Notes under the pieces: generated by a model
What the model saw: the letters and a program-made list of their open reading frames with translations, nothing else
Told to the model about the DNA's origin: nothing
The model's database searches: none
Assembly (NCBI RefSeq): GCF_000024345.1
Contig: NC_013729.1
Span: 6,262,001 to 6,326,000, forward strand
Source of the DNA: Kribbella flavida DSM 17836
GTDB taxonomy: Bacteria > Actinomycetota > Actinomycetes > Propionibacteriales > Kribbellaceae
Direction: 5' to 3'
Length of the DNA: 64,000 bases
Shown: piece after piece, positions 8,938 through 17,533 of the stretch
Layout: every line of letters starts with the position of its first letter
Numbering within the stretch: the first letter of the stretch is position 1
Made by a program: the position numbers and the translations under genes

Positions 8938-9732
8938 TCAGCGGGACAGTCGCCGGAACCTGCGCGCCGACAGCGGCAGGAAGACCGCGACCAGGAGTAG
9001 CGGCCAGATCACCGCCGCGACGGTCGCGTGCTCACCGATCCAGGACCCGGCCTCGCCGCCGGGGTTGCCGAACAGCGACCGGGCCGCGGTCGCGGTCGAC
9101 GACATCGGGTTCCACTGCGCGATCGCGCCCAGCCAGGACGGCATCGTCACGGTGTCGACGAACGCGCTGGACAAGAACCCGACCGGCCAGATCAGCACCT
9201 GGACCGCGGTGACACTTTGCGCGTTGCGCACCGACAGCCCGATGAAGATGCCGATCCACAGCAGCGCGAACCGCAGCAGCAGAAGCAGCCCGAACGCCGC
9301 CAGCGCCTCCAGCAGCGACCCGTGCCAGCGCCAGCCGACCGCGAGCCCGGCCGCGGCGAGCACGGTCAGCGCCACGATCGAGTCGAGCATGTCCGCGATG
9401 CACCGGCCGAGCACCACCGCGGCCGAGCTCATCGGCAGCGAGCGGAACCGGTCCGTCACCCCTTTGGCCGCGTCCGTGGTGACCGCGGTCATCGTGCCTT
9501 CCAGCCCGAAGAGCATGGCCAGCGCGAACATGCCCGGCACCAGCAGGTCGTAGTACGACTGGCCCTCGGGGCGCTGCATCGCACCGCCGAGCAGGGAGCC
9601 GAACACCAGCAGCATCATGACCGGGAACAGCCAGCCGAAGATCATCAGCCCCGGCTGCATGCGCCAGTGCATCAACGTGCGCTGCGCGATCGTCCAACTG
9701 TCGGTCAGTGCCCAGCCGAAGCGGTTCGTCAT
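8938..9732 (-). CDS. ABC-2 type exporter permease (DrrB-like)
   Basis: 264 residues with about six membrane segments (for example MIFGWLFPVMMLLVFGSLLG, MLDSIVALTVLAAAGLAVGW, AFGLLLLLRFALLWIGIFIG, VAAVIWPLLLVAVFLPLS) and an ABC-2 fold. The EGTMTAVTTDAAKGVTDRFRSLPMS cytoplasmic loop resembles daunorubicin-resistance DrrB permeases. Its start overlaps the stop of the ATPase gene by ATGA, so the two form one exporter. The substrate is unknown; a divergent TetR regulator suggests induction by a toxic compound. Confidence 0.92.
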   Translation of the reverse strand: MTNRFGWALTDSWTIAQRTLMHWRMQPGLMIFGWLFPVMMLLVFGSLLGGAMQRPEGQSYYDLLVPGMFALAMLFGLEGTMTAVTTDAAKGVTDRFRSLPMSSAAVVLGRCIADMLDSIVALTVLAAAGLAVGWRWHGSLLEALAAFGLLLLLRFALLWIGIFIGLSVRNAQSVTAVQVLIWPVGFLSSAFVDTVTMPSWLGAIAQWNPMSSTATAARSLFGNPGGEAGSWIGEHATVAAVIWPLLLVAVFLPLSARRFRRLSR

Positions 9733-10682
9733 GCCGGCACCCCCGCTCCGGTCAGGTGCAGGAAGACCTCGTCCAGGGTCGGTCGTCGCAACGTGATGTC
9801 CTCCGGTTCGATCTGTGCGTCGTGCAGCGCTTTGGCGACCTCCACCAGCGCCCTCGTCCGGTCGCGGACCGGCACGCTGACGGTGAGCTCGTCGACCCGC
9901 ACCTCCCCGTCGGCCGCCGACTCGACGATGGCCAGCACCCTGGGTACGTCGGCCGGATCGCTCAGGACCAGGTCCAGCCAGTCCGCGCCGAGCTCGGCCT
10001 TCAACTGGTCGGGGGTGCCTTCGGCAACCACCTTGCCGGCCCGCAGCATCGAGATCCGGTCGGCGAGCTGGTCGGCCTCCTCCAGGTACTGCGTGGTCAG
10101 CAGCACCGTCGTCCCGCCCTGGACCAGGCCGCGGATCGCGGACCAGACCTCCCGCCGGCCGGCCGGGTCCAGCCCGGTGGTCGGCTCGTCGACGAACAGC
10201 AGCGCCGGCGCGACGATCAGGCTGGCGGCCAGGTCGAGGCGGCGGCGCATCCCGCCGGAGTACTTGGCGGCGGCCTGGTTTGCCGCGTCCTGCAGGGAGA
10301 ACTGTTCGAGCAGCTCGTCCGCCCGGCGAACCGCCGCCGGGCGGGACAGGTGGTTGAGCCGGCCGAACAGCACCAGGTTCTGCCGGCCGGTGAGCACCTC
10401 GTCGACGGCTGCGAACTGGCTGACCAGGCCGACCCGCCGCCGGACCTCCTGCCCCTGACGGCGGACGTCGTACCCGGCGACGGTCGCCTCGCCGGAGTCC
10501 ATCGCGAGCAGGGTGGACAGGATTCGGATCGCGGTGGTCTTGCCGGCCCCGTTCGGCCCGAGCAGTCCCACCACCGACCCGGCCGACACCTCGAGGTCGA
10601 ACCCGTTCAGGCCCGCCCCCTCGGTGCCGCCGGGGTAGTTCTTGCGCACGTCGTTCGCCACGATCACGCGTTCTGCTGGCAC
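9729..10682 (-). CDS. ABC exporter ATP-binding protein (DrrA-like)
   Basis: 317 residues. Walker A GLLGPNGAGKTT, Q-loop LVSQFAAVDE, signature YSGGMRRRLDLA, Walker B LLFVDEPTTGLD, and a DrrA-type C-terminal domain of about 90 residues ending RRPTLDEVFLHLTG. It energises the permease encoded immediately downstream. Start chosen at GTG 10682 because GAGG lies 5 nt upstream; GTG 10688 is two codons longer but lacks spacing. The divergent TetR gene and the dyad at 10713-10732 probably control it. Confidence 0.94.
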   Translation of the reverse strand: MPAERVIVANDVRKNYPGGTEGAGLNGFDLEVSAGSVVGLLGPNGAGKTTAIRILSTLLAMDSGEATVAGYDVRRQGQEVRRRVGLVSQFAAVDEVLTGRQNLVLFGRLNHLSRPAAVRRADELLEQFSLQDAANQAAAKYSGGMRRRLDLAASLIVAPALLFVDEPTTGLDPAGRREVWSAIRGLVQGGTTVLLTTQYLEEADQLADRISMLRAGKVVAEGTPDQLKAELGADWLDLVLSDPADVPRVLAIVESAADGEVRVDELTVSVPVRDRTRALVEVAKALHDAQIEPEDITLRRPTLDEVFLHLTGAGVPA

Positions 10683-10712
10683 GTCCACCTCATCCGCCGG
10701 AGCTTTCGTACT

Positions 10713-10732
10713 TCGTACCGTACACCGTACGA
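10713..10732. promoter_or_regulatory. Candidate TetR operator between exporter and regulator
   Basis: A 20-bp near-palindrome with arms TCGTAC and GTACGA and 16 of 20 symmetric positions, centred on CGTACACCG, between the divergent exporter operon and the TetR gene. TetR proteins usually bind such dyads in their own divergent promoter region. Confidence 0.55.
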
Positions 10733-10779
10733 CTCAGGGTACGATCGAGTCAACGTCGAACGGCAGGAGCGAGTTCCCG

Positions 10780-11553
10780 GTGAGTGCACAGAAGTCCGCG
10801 GCGCCCGACCCGGCGCGCAGCCTGGCCCTGCTCTGGGGCAGTCACAGCAAGCCCGGCCGGTCCGGCCTGACGGTGCGGGCGATCGTCGAGACGGCGATCG
10901 CGCTGGCCGACGCCAACGGGCTGGAGTCGGTGTCGATGCGCCAGGTCGCCGAGCAGTTGAAGGCCGGCACGATGTCGCTCTACACGCACGTACCCGGCAA
11001 GGGCGAGCTGACCGCGCTGATGTTCGACACCGTGTACGCCGACCTGTACGCGGACGCGGACGAGCCGGTCCGGCAGCCGGGCGGGTGGCGGGGCGGGCTG
11101 GAGTTCGTCGCCCGGCGGAACTGGGAGGTGCTGATGGCGCACCCGTGGATCCACGAGGTGCCGACGCTCCGGACCGCGCTCGGGCCGAACATCACCGCCA
11201 AGTACGAGGCGGAACTGCGTCCGCTGGACGGGCTCGGGCTGAGCGACGTGGAGATGGACTCGGCACTGACCCTGCTGCTGACGCACATCCAGGGCACGGC
11301 ACGGGCGGCGGCCGAGCACGAGCGGACGCAGCAGGAGAGCGGACTGACCGACGAGGAGTGGTGGGTGACGACAGCTCCGCTGCTCGACCGCTACATGGCC
11401 GGCCTCGCCGACCGCTTTCCGGTGGCCGGTCGCGTCGGCAACTCAGCCGGCCAGGAACACCAGGCGACGCTGGACGCCGGCCACGCCTTCCGGTTCGGCC
11501 TCGACCGCATCCTGGACGGCATCGCCCTGCTCATCGAGCAGCGGAAGAAGTAG
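10780..11553 (+). CDS. TetR family regulator with TetR_C-type ligand domain
   Basis: 257 residues. The HTH covers about residues 40-80 (ALADANGLESVSMRQVAEQL, AGTMSLYTHVPGKGEL) and the C-terminal domain resembles the tetracycline-repressor C-terminal family (LTLLLTHIQGTARAAAEHE, FRFGLDRILDGI). Start GTG 10780 has GGAG 10 nt upstream; upstream codons in frame run through the promoter dyad and are less likely. It is divergent from a DrrAB-like exporter, so it is the likely repressor of that exporter and of itself. Confidence 0.9.
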   Translation: MSAQKSAAPDPARSLALLWGSHSKPGRSGLTVRAIVETAIALADANGLESVSMRQVAEQLKAGTMSLYTHVPGKGELTALMFDTVYADLYADADEPVRQPGGWRGGLEFVARRNWEVLMAHPWIHEVPTLRTALGPNITAKYEAELRPLDGLGLSDVEMDSALTLLLTHIQGTARAAAEHERTQQESGLTDEEWWVTTAPLLDRYMAGLADRFPVAGRVGNSAGQEHQATLDAGHAFRFGLDRILDGIALLIEQRKK

Positions 11554-11560
11554 CCCGGCC

Positions 11561-12235
11561 TCAGACCGGGAGGCGGGCGCCGGTGATGCCTTCGTTTTCG
11601 ATCAGGTAGCGCACGACGCCGGCGATCCGGGACGGCGGAGTCCACCCGGCGGGGTCGGCGTTCGGCATCGTTCGGCGGTTGGCGGGGGTGTCGATGACGC
11701 CGGGCAGCAGGGTGTTGACCCGGAGGTGGTCCTTGGCGTACTCGACCGCGAGGGTGTCGGCGAACGCCAGGACTCCGGCCTTGGCGGTGACGTAACCCGC
11801 CGCACCGGAGAACGGCTTGAGCGCGGTCTGGCTCGAGGTACAGACGATCGCCCCGCCGCCGTTCGCGATCAGGTGCGGCACGGCGGCCTGGGTGATCAGG
11901 TAGAGCGGCCGCAGGTTGAGCGCCAGCTGGCGCTCGAAGTCCTCGACCGGCGTCTCGTGCACCCGCGGCCCGGCCGCGAACCCTCCGACGAGGTTCACCA
12001 ACGCCGCCAGCGGCGCCTCCGGCTCGGCCGTCGCCAGCGCGACCACGTCGGCCGCTCCCGCCGGGTCCGACAGATCCGCCACGATCGGCGCCAGCGCCTC
12101 GTGCGTCCCCAGCGCTGCCAGCGACTGCTCACTCCGCCCCGGTACGACGACCCGCCACCCGGCGGTCAGCAACTCCGCCGTCACCGCCGACCCCAGCCCA
12201 CCGGTGCCCCCGGCAACAATCACGCTCCGCGTCAT
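11561..12235 (-). CDS. Short-chain dehydrogenase/reductase
   Basis: 224 residues, a compact classical SDR. Cofactor motif GGTGGLG at residues 9-15, NLVGG replacing the usual NNAG, catalytic Ser in CTSSQ, YVTAK with Tyr and Lys, and a C-terminal end (ITGARLPV) shorter than usual. The substrate is unknown. Its ATG at 12235 faces the 28-bp palindrome at 12277-12304, so a regulator binding there probably controls it. It converges on the TetR gene with only 7 bp between stops. Confidence 0.9.
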   Translation of the reverse strand: MTRSVIVAGGTGGLGSAVTAELLTAGWRVVVPGRSEQSLAALGTHEALAPIVADLSDPAGAADVVALATAEPEAPLAALVNLVGGFAAGPRVHETPVEDFERQLALNLRPLYLITQAAVPHLIANGGGAIVCTSSQTALKPFSGAAGYVTAKAGVLAFADTLAVEYAKDHLRVNTLLPGVIDTPANRRTMPNADPAGWTPPSRIAGVVRYLIENEGITGARLPV

Positions 12236-12276
12236 ACCGGGCAGCGTAGTACGGCCGCCGGGGACCCTCTCTCCGG

Positions 12277-12304
12277 CACGAATATACGGAACCGTATATT
12301 CGTG
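12277..12304. promoter_or_regulatory. Perfect AT-rich palindromic operator
   Basis: Arms CACGAATATACGG and CCGTATATTCGTG are exact reverse complements separated by AA. The AT-rich core stands out in this GC-rich sequence. It lies between the divergent SDR (start 12235) and membrane-protein gene (start 12349), 41-45 bp from each. Dimeric repressors such as TetR proteins bind this kind of site, but no regulator gene of its own is adjacent. Confidence 0.75.
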
Positions 12305-12348
12305 GCAGGGCGTCCGCTCGAGGCGCCGAAGCGAGAACGGAGGTCGCC

Positions 12349-12768
12349 ATGAGAATCGCCCTGCTGCTGGCCGCGTTCCTGTACGCCCTGCTCGGCACCG
12401 GCCACGCGGTGCTCGCGCTGCGCGACGTGCGGCACGAACGATCGTTCGTGCCGACGGACCCGTCGGTCCTGCAGACGCTGAAGAACACCGGAGTGAGCGC
12501 CATGCCCGGGGCCACCTTCTGGCGCGCGTGGCTCGGCTTCAACCTGAGCCACAGCCTGGGCCTGCTGCAGTTCGCCGGCGCGCTGGTCGTGCTCGCCCTC
12601 CGGGCCGGCGACGAATTCTCCGACAGCGGCGTCTTCGTGCTGGCCGGCCTGGTCGTCGCCGTCGTCTACCTGGCCGTCGCGGGCCGGTTCTTCTTCCGCC
12701 CGCCCACCGTGGTCGCGGCACTGGGTCTCACCTGCCTGGCCACCGCTTTCGCCCTGTCGCTGGCATGA
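12349..12768 (+). CDS. Small integral membrane protein
   Basis: 139 residues with four predicted membrane segments (LLLAAFLYALLGTGHAVLAL, a helix around LSHSLGLLQFAGALVVLAL, VFVLAGLVVAVVYLAVAG, VVAALGLTCLATAFALSL). The segment TFWRAWLGFNLSHSLG resembles the LIC_13387-like membrane proteins of unknown function found in many actinomycetes. Start ATG 12349 has a GGAGG 5 nt upstream. Its stop overlaps the methyltransferase start (ATGA), so the two form an operon, probably under the 12277-12304 operator. Confidence 0.82.
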   Translation: MRIALLLAAFLYALLGTGHAVLALRDVRHERSFVPTDPSVLQTLKNTGVSAMPGATFWRAWLGFNLSHSLGLLQFAGALVVLALRAGDEFSDSGVFVLAGLVVAVVYLAVAGRFFFRPPTVVAALGLTCLATAFALSLA

Positions 12769-13451
12769 CGCCGCCCGACGAGGCCGACGTACGGGCCGGT
12801 GCCGCGCAGTACTCCACCGCCATGCTCCGGTGGTACGACCTCGCAGTTCTGGAGGTCAACTGCCGCCTGCTCTGGCGATGTCCGCCGCGCACGATGCTCG
12901 AGCTCTACCAGCGCAACATCGGCGCCCGCCATCTGGACCTGGGCCCCGGCACGGGCTACTTCCTCGACCGGTGCACCTTCGGGGTCCGGCGGCCGCAGCT
13001 CACCTTGCTGGACCTGAATCCTGATGTCCTGACAACAGCCGCCCACCGCCTTCGCCGGTACAACCCGACGACGCACCTGCGCAACGTCCTGGAGCCCTTG
13101 GCACTGGGCGACAACCGTTTCGACTCCGCCGGTCTGAACATGGTGCTTCACTGCATCCCCGGCCCGATCAGCGCCAAGGCCGGCGTGTTCGACCGCATCA
13201 TCCCGTACCTGGAACCGGGCGCCAGGATCTTCGGCAGCACAATCCTCGACGTCGGAGTCCCCCACAGCCCGGCCGCCCGCGTCGCCCTGCACCTGCTCAA
13301 CCGCCAAGGCGTCTTCCACAACACGAGCGACACCCTGTCCGACCTGGACCAGGCCTTGGCCCAGCGCTTCGCGACGTACCGAATCGAGTTGCACGGCGCG
13401 ATGGCGCTCTTCCAGGCCCTCGCGCCGGGCGACCGGGTACCCAGCCCTTGA
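12765..13451 (+). CDS. Class I SAM-dependent methyltransferase
   Basis: 228 residues. The SAM-binding motif I is HLDLGPGTGYFLD (about residues 46-58), followed by LTLLDLNPDVL (acidic loop) and a motif-III-like GARIFGSTILD. The N-terminal YSTAMLRWYDLAVLEVNCRLLWRCP resembles small actinobacterial methyltransferases often noted near natural-product genes; the substrate is unknown. Translationally coupled to the membrane protein upstream by an ATGA overlap. Confidence 0.87.
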   Translation: MTPPDEADVRAGAAQYSTAMLRWYDLAVLEVNCRLLWRCPPRTMLELYQRNIGARHLDLGPGTGYFLDRCTFGVRRPQLTLLDLNPDVLTTAAHRLRRYNPTTHLRNVLEPLALGDNRFDSAGLNMVLHCIPGPISAKAGVFDRIIPYLEPGARIFGSTILDVGVPHSPAARVALHLLNRQGVFHNTSDTLSDLDQALAQRFATYRIELHGAMALFQALAPGDRVPSP

Positions 13452-13485
13452 CGGATCCTTGGCCTGGCGGGCGCTGGACGGGTGA

Positions 13486-14385
13486 CTAGTCGGGAAGGGC
13501 GAGCGTACGGCCGGCGGCGCGGGCGGCGTCGATCGTGCGGGTGAGGGTGTCCTTGAGGGCGGTGGCCTCGTCGGCGAAGCTCTGGACCACGGAGGTGTCG
13601 CCGGCGGGTTCGGTGCGGGCGAGCAGCTCGATGTAGCGGTCGCCGTCCTCGAGAGCGGCCTCCGCGCGCAGTGCGGCGTCGGCGGAGCGAACGCGCTCGG
13701 CGTACTGCTCCAGGAGCTGCACCTTGCGCTTGATCGCGTCGACCGACCGGTCCAGCGCGCGTCGTTGCGGGCCGAGCACGGCCTCCAGCTCCGCCGTCGC
13801 CATCCCCCGGGCGACCTCGTGCTGGCGGGCGCGCAGCACCGACTGCTCGTGCAGCACCTGACCGATGTCCCACAGCTGCTCGGGCAGGACCAGCTCGTTC
13901 TGCATCTCGTCGAGCAGTCCCTGCCGGGTGACCGTTGCCTCCAGCACCGTTTTCACCGCGCGCTGGGCCCGGGCCAGCAACCGCCCGGCCGGCTCGTCGA
14001 AGTCCTCCGCCAGCAGGTACTTGCCGTGCTGCCGCCGCACTGCCTTGCGCGACCGGTCCTCGATCGCCGGCCGCACCGCGACTGCCCCGGTCGCCACCAC
14101 CGCTACCCCGGCGAGCGCGACCGAAGCCCACGCCGCGACCTCGGGCGGCAGCGTGAGGGCCATCACGATCAACGCCACGATCCAGCCGCCGACACAGACC
14201 GCCAGCCACACCAACAGCGATCCGAGAGTGTTGCCGGGCGCCTCCGACCACGCCGTACGCCGTTTCGGCCGCGGCTGTCCGGCGGGCACGAACAGCTCGG
14301 GGCTGCGCTCGTACAACCGGCGTACCTCGACCGGTACGTCGGGCGCGAACACCGGATCCGGCCCCATCGGCACCTCCCAGTCCAC
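13486..14385 (-). CDS. Hypothetical membrane-anchored coiled-coil protein
   Basis: 299 residues. An N-terminal polar domain (VRRLYERSPELFVPAGQP) is followed by two membrane helices (SLLVWLAVCVGGWIVALIVMAL and VAAWASVALAGVAVVATGAVAV) and a long charged helical region rich in Arg, Glu and Ala (about residues 120-299: LLARAQRAVKTVLEATVTRQ, QRRALDRSVDAIKRKVQLLEQY), probably a cytoplasmic coiled coil. I recognise no enzyme motif. An internal ATG at 14367 is a possible start. Confidence 0.7.
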   Translation of the reverse strand: MDWEVPMGPDPVFAPDVPVEVRRLYERSPELFVPAGQPRPKRRTAWSEAPGNTLGSLLVWLAVCVGGWIVALIVMALTLPPEVAAWASVALAGVAVVATGAVAVRPAIEDRSRKAVRRQHGKYLLAEDFDEPAGRLLARAQRAVKTVLEATVTRQGLLDEMQNELVLPEQLWDIGQVLHEQSVLRARQHEVARGMATAELEAVLGPQRRALDRSVDAIKRKVQLLEQYAERVRSADAALRAEAALEDGDRYIELLARTEPAGDTSVVQSFADEATALKDTLTRTIDAARAAGRTLALPD

Positions 14386-14422
14386 CGGTTCCTCGGCTCC
14401 GGCCGGCAGCCGGTCCCGACAC

Positions 14423-15334
14423 TCAGCGTAGCGGCGTGCGTGCCCGTTCGAGCTGCACGGCCAGGCCGTCGAGCAGGAGTTCCAGCCCCGACTCGAACAG
14501 TGTGTCGAGATCGAAATCGAACGCGAACCCTTCCGGCACGCCCAGCGCCTTGAACCCGGGCAGTTCGCCGGTCAGCGCCGCCAGCCGGTCGACCTGCTCG
14601 TCGGCCCACTCGTCGGCGGTCAGCCCGGTGTCCTGCTCGGCGAGCGCCTCGGACTCCAGGTTCAGCGCGACGCCGCGCACGTAGCCGAACACCGAGATCG
14701 AGACGTACAGCGCCTTGCTCGGTTCGAGGTCGGTGAGCGAGCGCAGCACCGCGTCTCCGTGCGACAGCAGGTTCGGCACGAGCTGCGGTCGGCCGACCGT
14801 GATCGCGCCCGGCAGCCAGAGATGCCGCCGGTACGCCGCCCACTGCAGCCGCGCGGCCGTCTCGATGCCCTCGCGCCAACCGGCCGGCGGACCCGGCGGC
14901 AGCGGGAAGTCACCGATCGCCGTGTCGACCATCTGCAGCACCAGCGCGTCCTTGCCGCCGACGTGGCGGTACAGGCCCATCGTCGAGACCCCCAGCTCGC
15001 CGGCGATCCGGCGCATCGACAGCGCCGCCAGCCCTTCCGTGTCGGCGAGGGTGATCGCCGTCCGGACCACGTCCTCGCGGCTCAGCACGGAGACCACCTC
15101 GCTGGTCCGGGCCGGCGTGCGCCGCGGCGGTCCGACCACCGTGCCGACCCCTGGGCGCGAGTGCACCAAGCCCTCCTGCTGCAGCGTGGTGAGCGCCTTG
15201 GTCGCGGTCGCCATCGCGACGCCGTACGCACGCATCAGCTCGCGGGTCGAGGGCACCCGGTCCCCCTGCCGGAGGTCGCCGGTACTGATCCGGTGCCGGA
15301 TCGTTGCCGCGATCCGCTGGTAGGGCGCTGGCAC
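14423..15334 (-). CDS. Hybrid regulator: GntR winged helix fused to a TetR domain
   Basis: 303 residues carrying two DNA-binding domains. Residues 1-70 are a GntR winged helix (IAATIRHRISTGDLRQGDRV, RELMRAYGVAMATATKALTTL, GLVHSRPGVGTVV). Residues about 85-135 are a TetR helix-turn-helix (AITLADTEGLAALSMRRIAG, VSTMGLYRHVGGKDAL), followed by a TetR_C-type ligand domain. Such hybrids occur in actinobacteria. It is divergent from the FAD monooxygenase and most likely controls it; candidate sites lie at 15356-15439. Confidence 0.9.
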   Translation of the reverse strand: MPAPYQRIAATIRHRISTGDLRQGDRVPSTRELMRAYGVAMATATKALTTLQQEGLVHSRPGVGTVVGPPRRTPARTSEVVSVLSREDVVRTAITLADTEGLAALSMRRIAGELGVSTMGLYRHVGGKDALVLQMVDTAIGDFPLPPGPPAGWREGIETAARLQWAAYRRHLWLPGAITVGRPQLVPNLLSHGDAVLRSLTDLEPSKALYVSISVFGYVRGVALNLESEALAEQDTGLTADEWADEQVDRLAALTGELPGFKALGVPEGFAFDFDLDTLFESGLELLLDGLAVQLERARTPLR

Positions 15335-15355
15335 GGTTCGCTCCTTCAGGTGACC

Positions 15356-15439
15356 GGTGCACTAGAGCACCTGCTCGTCGGCTGGACGGTGTCTCGGGCC
15401 GCTTGGCACGGTTGCTGCGTACACCGTACAGCGCACTAG
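15356..15439. promoter_or_regulatory. Candidate operators and promoter between hybrid regulator and monooxygenase
   Basis: An inverted repeat GGTGC-N6-GCACC (15356-15371), a direct repeat GCACTAG (15359-15365 and 15433-15439), and GTACACCGTAC (15420-15430), which shares TACACCGTAC with the other TetR-controlled promoter at 10721-10730. A sigma-70-like promoter TTGGCA (15403-15408), 18 bp, TACAGC (15427-15432) points at the monooxygenase. Confidence 0.45.
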
Positions 15440-15458
15440 CCCAGCAAGGGGACCGACC

Positions 15459-16676
15459 ATGACGAAGCGAGTACTGATCTCCGGCGCCGGGATCGCCGGA
15501 CCGGCCCTGGCCTACTGGCTGCAGCGCGCCGGGTGCACCCCGACCGTGGTCGAGGTCGCGCCGGCGCCACGGCCGGGCGGCCAGACCGTCGACCTGCGCG
15601 GCGTCGCCCGCGAGGTGGTGACCCGGATGGGCGTGATGCCGGCGATCCAGGCGCGCCAACTGCACGAGAAGGGGCTGGCGTACGTGCGCGCGAACGGGCG
15701 GCGGGCGGCGGCGCTGCCGACCGAGCTGCTCGACGGGGCCGGACCGGTCGCCGAGATCGAGATCCTGCGCGGCGACCTGTCGGCGATCCTGCTGGCAGCG
15801 ACGCCGGACGTCGAGTACGTCTACGGCGACACGATCACCGGGCTGGTCCAGGAAAACGACGGCGTCCGGGTGACCTTCCACCGAGGTGCCGAGCGCCGGT
15901 TCGACCTGGTCGTCGGCGCGGACGGGGTGCACTCGCGGGTGCGCGCGCTCGCCTTCGGCCCGGAGGAGCGGTTCGTGCACCACTTGGGCGGCTACGGATC
16001 GTCCTTCACCGTTCCCGCACCGGAGCCGCTCGACGGGTGGATGAAGATCCACACCGTGCCGGGCGGCCGGTGGGTCGGGCTCCGGCCGGACCACGACCCC
16101 CGGTTCGTCCGGGCCCTGCTCACCTTCCGCTCGCCGGTCCTCAGCTACGACCGGCACGACGTGGCCGAGCAGAAACAGCTGCTGCGGCAGACGTTCCAGG
16201 GCGTCGGCTGGCACACCCCGCACGTGCTCGAGGCAATGACCGCGACCGAGGACTTCTACTTCGACAGCACCAGCAGCGTCGTCGTACCGGAGTGGTCGCG
16301 CGGCCGCGTCGTGCTGCTCGGGGACGCCGGGTACTGCGGTTCGCCGCTGGCCGGCCACGGTACGGCGTTGTCGCTGGTCGGCGCGTACGTGCTGGCCGGG
16401 GAGCTGACCTCCGACGGCGACCACACGCGCGCGTTCCCGGCGTACCAGCGGCTGATGCGGGACTACGTGGCGCAGCGGTCCGAGCTGCCGCCCGGCGGGA
16501 TCGAGGGGGCGATGCCGATGACCGCGGCCGGGATCCGCGGGCGGGACGCGATGATCCGGCTGATGACGTCCCGGCCGCTGCGCGGCATCCTGGCGAAGGC
16601 GGCCGCGGCGCGGCCGGACGCGATCACGCCGGCCGACTACCCGAGCCTCACTCCGGCCACTCCGAGCCGAGAATGA
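15459..16676 (+). CDS. FAD-dependent aromatic hydroxylase-type monooxygenase
   Basis: 405 residues, a class A flavin monooxygenase of the PHBH/TetX type. The FAD Rossmann motif GAGIAGPALAYWLQ is at residues 9-22, the DG motif is LVVGADGVHSRVRAL (about 149-163), and the GD motif RVVLLGDAGYCGSPLAGHG (about 284-302). It would hydroxylate a small aromatic or polyketide-like substrate using NAD(P)H and oxygen; the substrate is unknown. Control by a ligand-sensing hybrid regulator suggests detoxification or catabolism. Start ATG 15459 has AGGGGA upstream. Confidence 0.92.
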   Translation: MTKRVLISGAGIAGPALAYWLQRAGCTPTVVEVAPAPRPGGQTVDLRGVAREVVTRMGVMPAIQARQLHEKGLAYVRANGRRAAALPTELLDGAGPVAEIEILRGDLSAILLAATPDVEYVYGDTITGLVQENDGVRVTFHRGAERRFDLVVGADGVHSRVRALAFGPEERFVHHLGGYGSSFTVPAPEPLDGWMKIHTVPGGRWVGLRPDHDPRFVRALLTFRSPVLSYDRHDVAEQKQLLRQTFQGVGWHTPHVLEAMTATEDFYFDSTSSVVVPEWSRGRVVLLGDAGYCGSPLAGHGTALSLVGAYVLAGELTSDGDHTRAFPAYQRLMRDYVAQRSELPPGGIEGAMPMTAAGIRGRDAMIRLMTSRPLRGILAKAAAARPDAITPADYPSLTPATPSRE

Positions 16677-16742
16677 CGCCAACGAAGCGACGTGCGCCTC
16701 AGATGCGGTCCGGGCGGGGGTGCGAGGCGGCCGGCCCGGCGC

Positions 16743-17333
16743 TCAGTCGAGCGGCGAGACCCAGTCCGGGTTGCGGCCGAGCAGGGCGAGCAGGGTGTCG
16801 AGGTCGGAGGCGTCGCCGGGGACCTTGACGGCGCGTTCGAAGGCGGCGCCGGGGCCGCGGCTCGCGTCGGTGTCGGGGATGCGCCGGGCCAGGCCGAGCG
16901 CCATCTCGACCATCTCCGCCGGCGGGTCGTACGGGGCGTCGATCGCCCGGGCCAGGTCCCAGGCGTGCACGATGCAGTCGAGCTGGTGGAAGGTCAGCGC
17001 GACCCGGCGCGGGAAGGTGCCGAACTCGCGCACCTCCATCGCCCGGTCCAGCGCCCCGCCGTCGGCGAACGCGTCCGCGACCTTCACGTTGGACCGCCGG
17101 TACGCGCCCGCCGGGTTGTCACCGAGCCGGCCACCGGTCCACGTCTGCACCGGCGCCGACCCGTTGATCGCGGCGGCGGCGAACCCCTCGTTCTCGCTGA
17201 CGATGTGCCGGAGCAGGCCGCGCACGGTCCAGTCGGGGCAGGGTGTCGGGAACCACAGGTGCTCGGCCCGTACCTGCATGACCACCTCGCCGAGCACCGC
17301 TCCGGCCCGTCGATCCAGATCCCGGATGTCCAT
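16743..17333 (-). CDS. TIGR03086-type metal-binding protein (DinB/MDMPI-like)
   Basis: 196 residues, a mycothiol-dependent maleylpyruvate isomerase-like four-helix protein. Metal-binding motifs typical of DinB/MDMPI proteins are visible: LLRHIVSENE (about residue 40) and FHQLDCIVHAWDLARAI (about 120), with the PTPCPDWTVRGLL start common to TIGR03086 members. These proteins are thought to be metal enzymes or thiol transferases; the actual reaction is unknown. Start ATG 17333 has GGGAGGGG 6 nt upstream. Confidence 0.88.
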   Translation of the reverse strand: MDIRDLDRRAGAVLGEVVMQVRAEHLWFPTPCPDWTVRGLLRHIVSENEGFAAAAINGSAPVQTWTGGRLGDNPAGAYRRSNVKVADAFADGGALDRAMEVREFGTFPRRVALTFHQLDCIVHAWDLARAIDAPYDPPAEMVEMALGLARRIPDTDASRGPGAAFERAVKVPGDASDLDTLLALLGRNPDWVSPLD

Positions 17334-17533
17334 CCGTGTCCCCTCCCGTCGGCCTGCCCAGCCGAGCATAGGCCCGGGCCCGCCGCGCGGCGCCGCGATC
17401 GGCGCGGATCAGGGGATAACCCGCACCCGGCGGTCGGGAGGTCCAGCTCTGTTCGCGGTGCCCGACGGCACGGTCCTGGTCGACGGTGCGGTCGGCGTCG
17501 GGATCGGCCCGGGTGTCGTGGCACGATGCAGGC

